The notes beneath the pieces are model-generated. The model saw only the letters and a list, made by a program, of their open reading frames with translations, ran no database searches and was not told the origin of the DNA. A program made the translations under genes and the position numbers. From Telmatospirillum sp. (GTDB lineage: Bacteria > Pseudomonadota > Alphaproteobacteria > CACIAM-22H2): a stretch of DNA of 62,104 nt. This document shows, in pieces, positions 58,729-62,104 of the stretch; position 1 is the stretch's first letter; every line of letters begins with the position of its first letter. Location: assembly GCA_020248985.1 (NCBI GenBank), contig JADCGL010000019.1, positions 1 to 62,104 on the forward strand. The letters are read 5' to 3'.

Positions 58729-59394
58729 ATGAAAGAAGCCAGCAAATCGGTCGTCCGGCGCTTGACGGATGTGCGCTTCGCGACCCGCTTCTTCGTGGGT
58801 GCGGGCATCGATATCGGGGCCGGCAGCGATCCCGTGTCGCTCTATGCCGAGCAATTCCCGCTGATGACGGGCTTGCGCGTGTGGGACATGCCCGACGGCG
58901 ACGCGCAAAAACTCGCCACCGTCGCGAACGAAAGCCTCGACTTCGTGCATTCGAGCCATTGCCTCGAGCACATGGTCGACCCGATGGCGGCGTTGCAGCG
59001 CTGGTTCGAGGTCGTGAAGCCCGGCGGACATCTCGTGATCCTGATTCCGGACGAAGACCTCTACGAGCAGGGCATTTGGCCGTCGAACAAAAACAACGAC
59101 CATAAATGGACGTTTGCGATCTACAAGAAGCGCTCTTGGAGTCCGAAATCCCTCAATGCGATCGAGATGGTCGCGAAGCTGCCCGAGGCGGCAGAGCTGA
59201 TCAAACTCGAGAAGCTGGACGCGTCCTATCGCTACAATCTGCCCCCGCTCGACCAAACGCTCACGCCGGTCGGCGAATGCGCCATCGAAATGGTCATCCG
59301 CAAACGCCTGCCCGACGAGATCAACGCCGGCGGCCGCCTGCCGCGCAAAGGCACATTGTCGCGCGCCGAGATCCATGCGCTGACGGGGATCAAT
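58729..59394 (+). repeat. Direct repeat copy A (methyltransferase-coding)
   Basis: The 666 bases that encode the methyltransferase domain are repeated 2,690 bases downstream in the same orientation and frame. By eye, 202 of 222 codons give the same residue. The interval equals one whole gene, so the unit of duplication is the complete gene or operon segment. Unequal crossing over between copies could delete or add a whole fusion gene. Confidence 0.9.
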
Positions 59395-61422
59395 CTGGCG
59401 CCCGCACCCGCCCCTGCGCCCAAGGCTGCCGCCAAGAAGACCGAAAGCGATCCGCGTTTGGCGAAGGCCGTGGCGCTGCATCAAGCGCGCGATTTTGCGG
59501 CGGCCGAAAATCTCTATCGCGCGATCCTCGCCGACGATCCCGCCAATTTCGACGCGCTGCATCTGCTCGGCGTTGCCCATCGCCAGCGCGGCGATTCCGC
59601 GGCGGCCGTCGCGTTCATCGGCAAAGCGCTGGCGCTCGAGCCCGCCAGCGGATCGGCCTACGGCAACTATGCCAATGCGCTGCGCGATCTCGGCCGCCTC
59701 GAAGAGGCGTTGCAAGCCTGCGCCAAAGCCGCCGCGTTGCAGCCGCAAAGTGCAGAGCCTTTGTTCCAGCGCGGCAATCTGCTGCGCGATTTGCAGCGGC
59801 CCCAGGAAGCGCTCGCCGCCTACGACGCCGCCCTTGTGCGCGACCCGCGCTATGTCGAGGCGCTGAACGGGCGCGCGAGCACGCTCTATGCGCTGGGGCG
59901 CTTTGCCGATGCGCTGGCCTGCTACGACGCGGCCCTGCAGCTGCGCCCCACTTATGCGGAAGCGCTGAGCAACCAAGCCGTGGTGTTGCGCGCGCTTGGC
60001 CGCAACCAGGAGGCGATCGCCGCCTACGACAGGGCGCTTGCCCTGCGCCCCGACTTCCACGAAGCCGCCGTCAATCGCGGCGTGGCGCTTTCGGCGCTCG
60101 GGCGTTTCGAGGAGGCGCTGGCCGGCTGCGAACGCGTGCTGGCGATCGAGCCCAAGCACGCTTTGGCACTGAACGGCGCCGGCAGCGCCTTGTTCTCGCT
60201 CGAACGGCTCGCCGAAGCACGACAGCGATACGCGCAAGCGCTTGCAGCACGCCCCGACTTTGCCGACGCGCACAACAATCTCGGCACGGTCGAACGCGCG
60301 CTTGGGCATCGCGCGGCAGCGCTTGCGTGTTTCACGCGCGCGATCGAGCTGCGCCCGGTCTATGCCGAGGCCTACTACAATCGCGGCATCCTGGCGCTCG
60401 ACGGGCTCGACACGCAAGCCGCCATGCGCGATTTCGACGCGGCCCTTGCGCGCGAGCCCGCGCACATGGCCGCCAACCGCGCCAAAGCCATGCTGCAATT
60501 GCTGCAAGGCGATTTCGCCAAGGGCTGGCCGCAATACGAAACGCGCTGGGCAGATCCCGCCATCGCCGCCTCGATCCGCAGCTACGGCGTGCCGCGCTGG
60601 ACGGGCCGCGAAAACATCAAAGGCAAACGCCTGCTGCTCTATGCCGAACAGGGTTTCGGCGACACGATCCAGTTCGCGCGCTACGCCACGCTTGCCGCCG
60701 CACGCGGCGCGCACGTGATCCTCGAAGTGCAGCCCGCTTTGAAGCGCCTCTACGAAGGGCTGCCGGGCGTGGCCCAGCTTCTGGCGCGCGGCGAAAAACT
60801 GCCCGCGATCGACTTCGAATGTCCGCTCTTGAGCGCGCCGCTTGCGTTTGCGACCGATCTTGCGTCGATCCCGCATGCCCCCGCGCCCGTGCGCATCGAC
60901 GCCGCGGCGGCCGCTTCGTTCGACCGGCGCTTGGGCAAGCGCGGCAAAACGCGCGTGGGCTTTGTCGCCTCGGGAAGTACCACGCACAAAAACGACAAGA
61001 ACCGCTCGATCCCGATGCGCGATTTTTCGGCTTTGGCAGCCCCTGGGCGCCTGCTTGTGTGCCTGCAGAAAGAACTGCGCGCGTCCGACCGCGAAGCGCT
61101 TGCGGCAATCACCGACGTGCCGTTCTTGGGCGAAACGCTGGCTGATTTCGCCGACACGGCCGCCCTCGTCTCCACACTCGACGCGGTCGTGACGGTCGAC
61201 ACGTCCGTTGCCCATCTTGCGGCGTCGCTCGGCAAGCCCACCTTCGTGCTGCTGCCCTACAATCCGGACTGGCGCTGGCTCTTGGGCCGCAGCGACAGCC
61301 CCTGGTATCCAAGCATGCGTCTGTTCCGCCAACCGGCGATCGACGCCTGGGGGCCGGCCCTCGCCGAAGCGGCCTCTTCCCTCGGCGAACTCAACGCGCA
61401 ACAGCAAGCGGTCGCGATATGA
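58729..61422 (+). CDS. Methyltransferase-TPR-GT9-like fusion protein
   Basis: An 897-residue three-domain protein. The N-terminal class I methyltransferase (about residues 1-222) has the AdoMet motif GIDIGAGSDP and the post-motif SSHCLEHMVDPM. An Ala/Pro/Lys linker (about 223-240) leads to a long TPR array (about 245-590). The C-terminal GT9-like domain shares LLYAEQGFGDTIQFARYA, VVTVDTSVAHLA and LPYNPDWRWLLGR with the preceding protein. It overlaps the next gene by ATGA. I know of no characterised enzyme with this domain order. Confidence 0.87.
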   Translation: MKEASKSVVRRLTDVRFATRFFVGAGIDIGAGSDPVSLYAEQFPLMTGLRVWDMPDGDAQKLATVANESLDFVHSSHCLEHMVDPMAALQRWFEVVKPGGHLVILIPDEDLYEQGIWPSNKNNDHKWTFAIYKKRSWSPKSLNAIEMVAKLPEAAELIKLEKLDASYRYNLPPLDQTLTPVGECAIEMVIRKRLPDEINAGGRLPRKGTLSRAEIHALTGINLAPAPAPAPKAAAKKTESDPRLAKAVALHQARDFAAAENLYRAILADDPANFDALHLLGVAHRQRGDSAAAVAFIGKALALEPASGSAYGNYANALRDLGRLEEALQACAKAAALQPQSAEPLFQRGNLLRDLQRPQEALAAYDAALVRDPRYVEALNGRASTLYALGRFADALACYDAALQLRPTYAEALSNQAVVLRALGRNQEAIAAYDRALALRPDFHEAAVNRGVALSALGRFEEALAGCERVLAIEPKHALALNGAGSALFSLERLAEARQRYAQALAARPDFADAHNNLGTVERALGHRAAALACFTRAIELRPVYAEAYYNRGILALDGLDTQAAMRDFDAALAREPAHMAANRAKAMLQLLQGDFAKGWPQYETRWADPAIAASIRSYGVPRWTGRENIKGKRLLLYAEQGFGDTIQFARYATLAAARGAHVILEVQPALKRLYEGLPGVAQLLARGEKLPAIDFECPLLSAPLAFATDLASIPHAPAPVRIDAAAAASFDRRLGKRGKTRVGFVASGSTTHKNDKNRSIPMRDFSALAAPGRLLVCLQKELRASDREALAAITDVPFLGETLADFADTAALVSTLDAVVTVDTSVAHLAASLGKPTFVLLPYNPDWRWLLGRSDSPWYPSMRLFRQPAIDAWGPALAEAASSLGELNAQQQAVAI

Positions 61423-62084
61423 AAGAAACCAGCAAATCCATCGTCCGCCGCCTTGCCGACATGCGCTACGCGATGCGCTTCTTCGTCGGCCAGGGCATCG
61501 ACATCGGAGCCGGCAGCGATCCAATCTCGCTCTACGCCGAACAGTTCCCGCGCATGACGGGTCTGCGCGTGTGGGACATGCCCGACGGCGACGCGCAGAA
61601 GCTCGCGACGATCGCGGATGCCAGTTTGGATTTCGTACACTCGAGCCATTGCCTGGAGCACATGGTCGATCCGATGGCGGCCCTGGCGCGCTGGTTCGAG
61701 GTCGTGAAGCCGGGCGGGCATCTTGTCATTCTGATTCCGGACGAAGATCTCTACGAACAGGGCGTGTGGCCGTCCAACAAGAACAACGACCACAAATGGA
61801 CCTTTGCGATCTACAAAAAGAAGTCCTGGAGCCCCAAATCGCTGAACGTGATCGAGATGGTGGCGAAGCTCCCCGAAGCCGCCGAACTCGTCAAACTCGA
61901 AAAGCTCGATGCGTCCTATCGCTACAATCTGCCGCCGCTCGACCAGACGCTCACACCTGTCGGCGAATGCGCCATCGAAATGGTCATTCGCAAGCGCCTG
62001 CCCGACGAGATCGCGGCCGGCGGCCGCCTGCCGCGCAAAGGGACCTTGTCGCGCGCCGAGATCTTTTCGCTGACCGGCATCAAT
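61419..62084 (+). repeat. Direct repeat copy B (methyltransferase-coding)
   Basis: Partner of the copy starting at 58729, in tandem. Differences between the copies are spread along the domain and mainly conservative (Val/Ile, Arg/Lys), with the largest cluster at residues 13-25 and the end of the domain. The copy continues to the window end, so its total length is unknown. Confidence 0.9.
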
Positions 62085-62104
62085 GTCGGTACCGCACCGG
62101 CCCC
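61419..62104 (+). CDS. Second methyltransferase-TPR-type protein, cut by window end
   Basis: The visible 228 codons repeat the methyltransferase domain of the preceding gene almost exactly: MKETSKSIVRR, GIDIGAGSDP, SSHCLEHMVDPM, and onward to about residue 222. The next residues (VGTAPAP) suggest that a linker and TPR region follow. The start overlaps the preceding stop (ATGA). The window ends with the frame open. Confidence 0.88.
   Translation, partial: MKETSKSIVRRLADMRYAMRFFVGQGIDIGAGSDPISLYAEQFPRMTGLRVWDMPDGDAQKLATIADASLDFVHSSHCLEHMVDPMAALARWFEVVKPGGHLVILIPDEDLYEQGVWPSNKNNDHKWTFAIYKKKSWSPKSLNVIEMVAKLPEAAELVKLEKLDASYRYNLPPLDQTLTPVGECAIEMVIRKRLPDEIAAGGRLPRKGTLSRAEIFSLTGINVGTAPA

Overview
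The window is a gene-dense, GC-rich stretch of an alphaproteobacterial chromosome, most likely from the Rhodospirillales. The assignment rests on gene order and alphaproteobacterial families: fliL-fliM-DUF6468-motE-cheY-cheZ, ubiquinol-cytochrome c chaperone-DUF177-rpmF-plsX-fabH-ihfA-merR, nrdR-ribD-ribE-ribB-ribH-nusB-thiL, a DUF6898 protein and a bacterial aminoacyl-tRNA protein transferase. I saw no tRNA, rRNA, CRISPR array, insertion sequence or prophage.

Layout. 1-0.7 kb: recA, which loses homology after about 193 residues at the window edge. 0.9-9.3 kb (minus strand): a motility block with two fliL genes, fliM, a DUF6468 protein, motE, cheY, cheZ and a 1,123-residue exported TPR protein. 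9.4-14 kb (minus): merR, ihfA, fabH, plsX, rpmF, DUF177 and a cytochrome bc1 chaperone, with bamE divergent. 14.6-18.7 kb: a K+-independent H+-pyrophosphatase, an NnrU protein and an MFS carrier. 18.7-26.5 kb (minus): rpiB-glyA-nrdR-ribD-ribE-ribB(X)-ribH-nusB-thiL and a small exported FliL-like protein, forming a one-carbon, riboflavin and thiamine cofactor run. 26.6-31.1 kb (plus): thioesterase, RidA, glutaryl-CoA dehydrogenase, a soluble histidine kinase and lrgAB, with lrgB frameshifted. 31.1-36.5 kb (minus): a valine-degradation operon (isobutyryl-CoA dehydrogenase, 3-hydroxyisobutyryl-CoA hydrolase, 3-hydroxyisobutyrate dehydrogenase) that also holds a MASE1 histidine kinase and ends in a MarR regulator. 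36.6-48.5 kb: hemB, a LysE exporter, a hydrolase, two EamA exporters, a CoA-transferase/aldehyde dehydrogenase/penicillin-acylase set, motB, an RDD protein and bpt. 48.9-62.1 kb: an orphan substrate-binding protein, then a glycosyltransferase island.

The island is the most unusual part. Three diverged TPR proteins carry OGT/SPINDLY-type catalytic domains (GT41). They are followed by a TPR-GT9-like protein, then a three-domain methyltransferase-TPR-GT9-like protein, then the start of a second copy of that protein, cut by the window end. The two methyltransferase segments differ at only 20 of 222 residues by eye, which marks a recent tandem duplication. Because the chromosome is rich in motility genes, a role in flagellin or other surface glycosylation is attractive, but it is an inference: no flagellin gene lies in the window.

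Starts were chosen from family length, ribosome binding sites and overlaps. Adjacent co-directional genes very often overlap as ATGA or GTGA, which suggests tight translational coupling.
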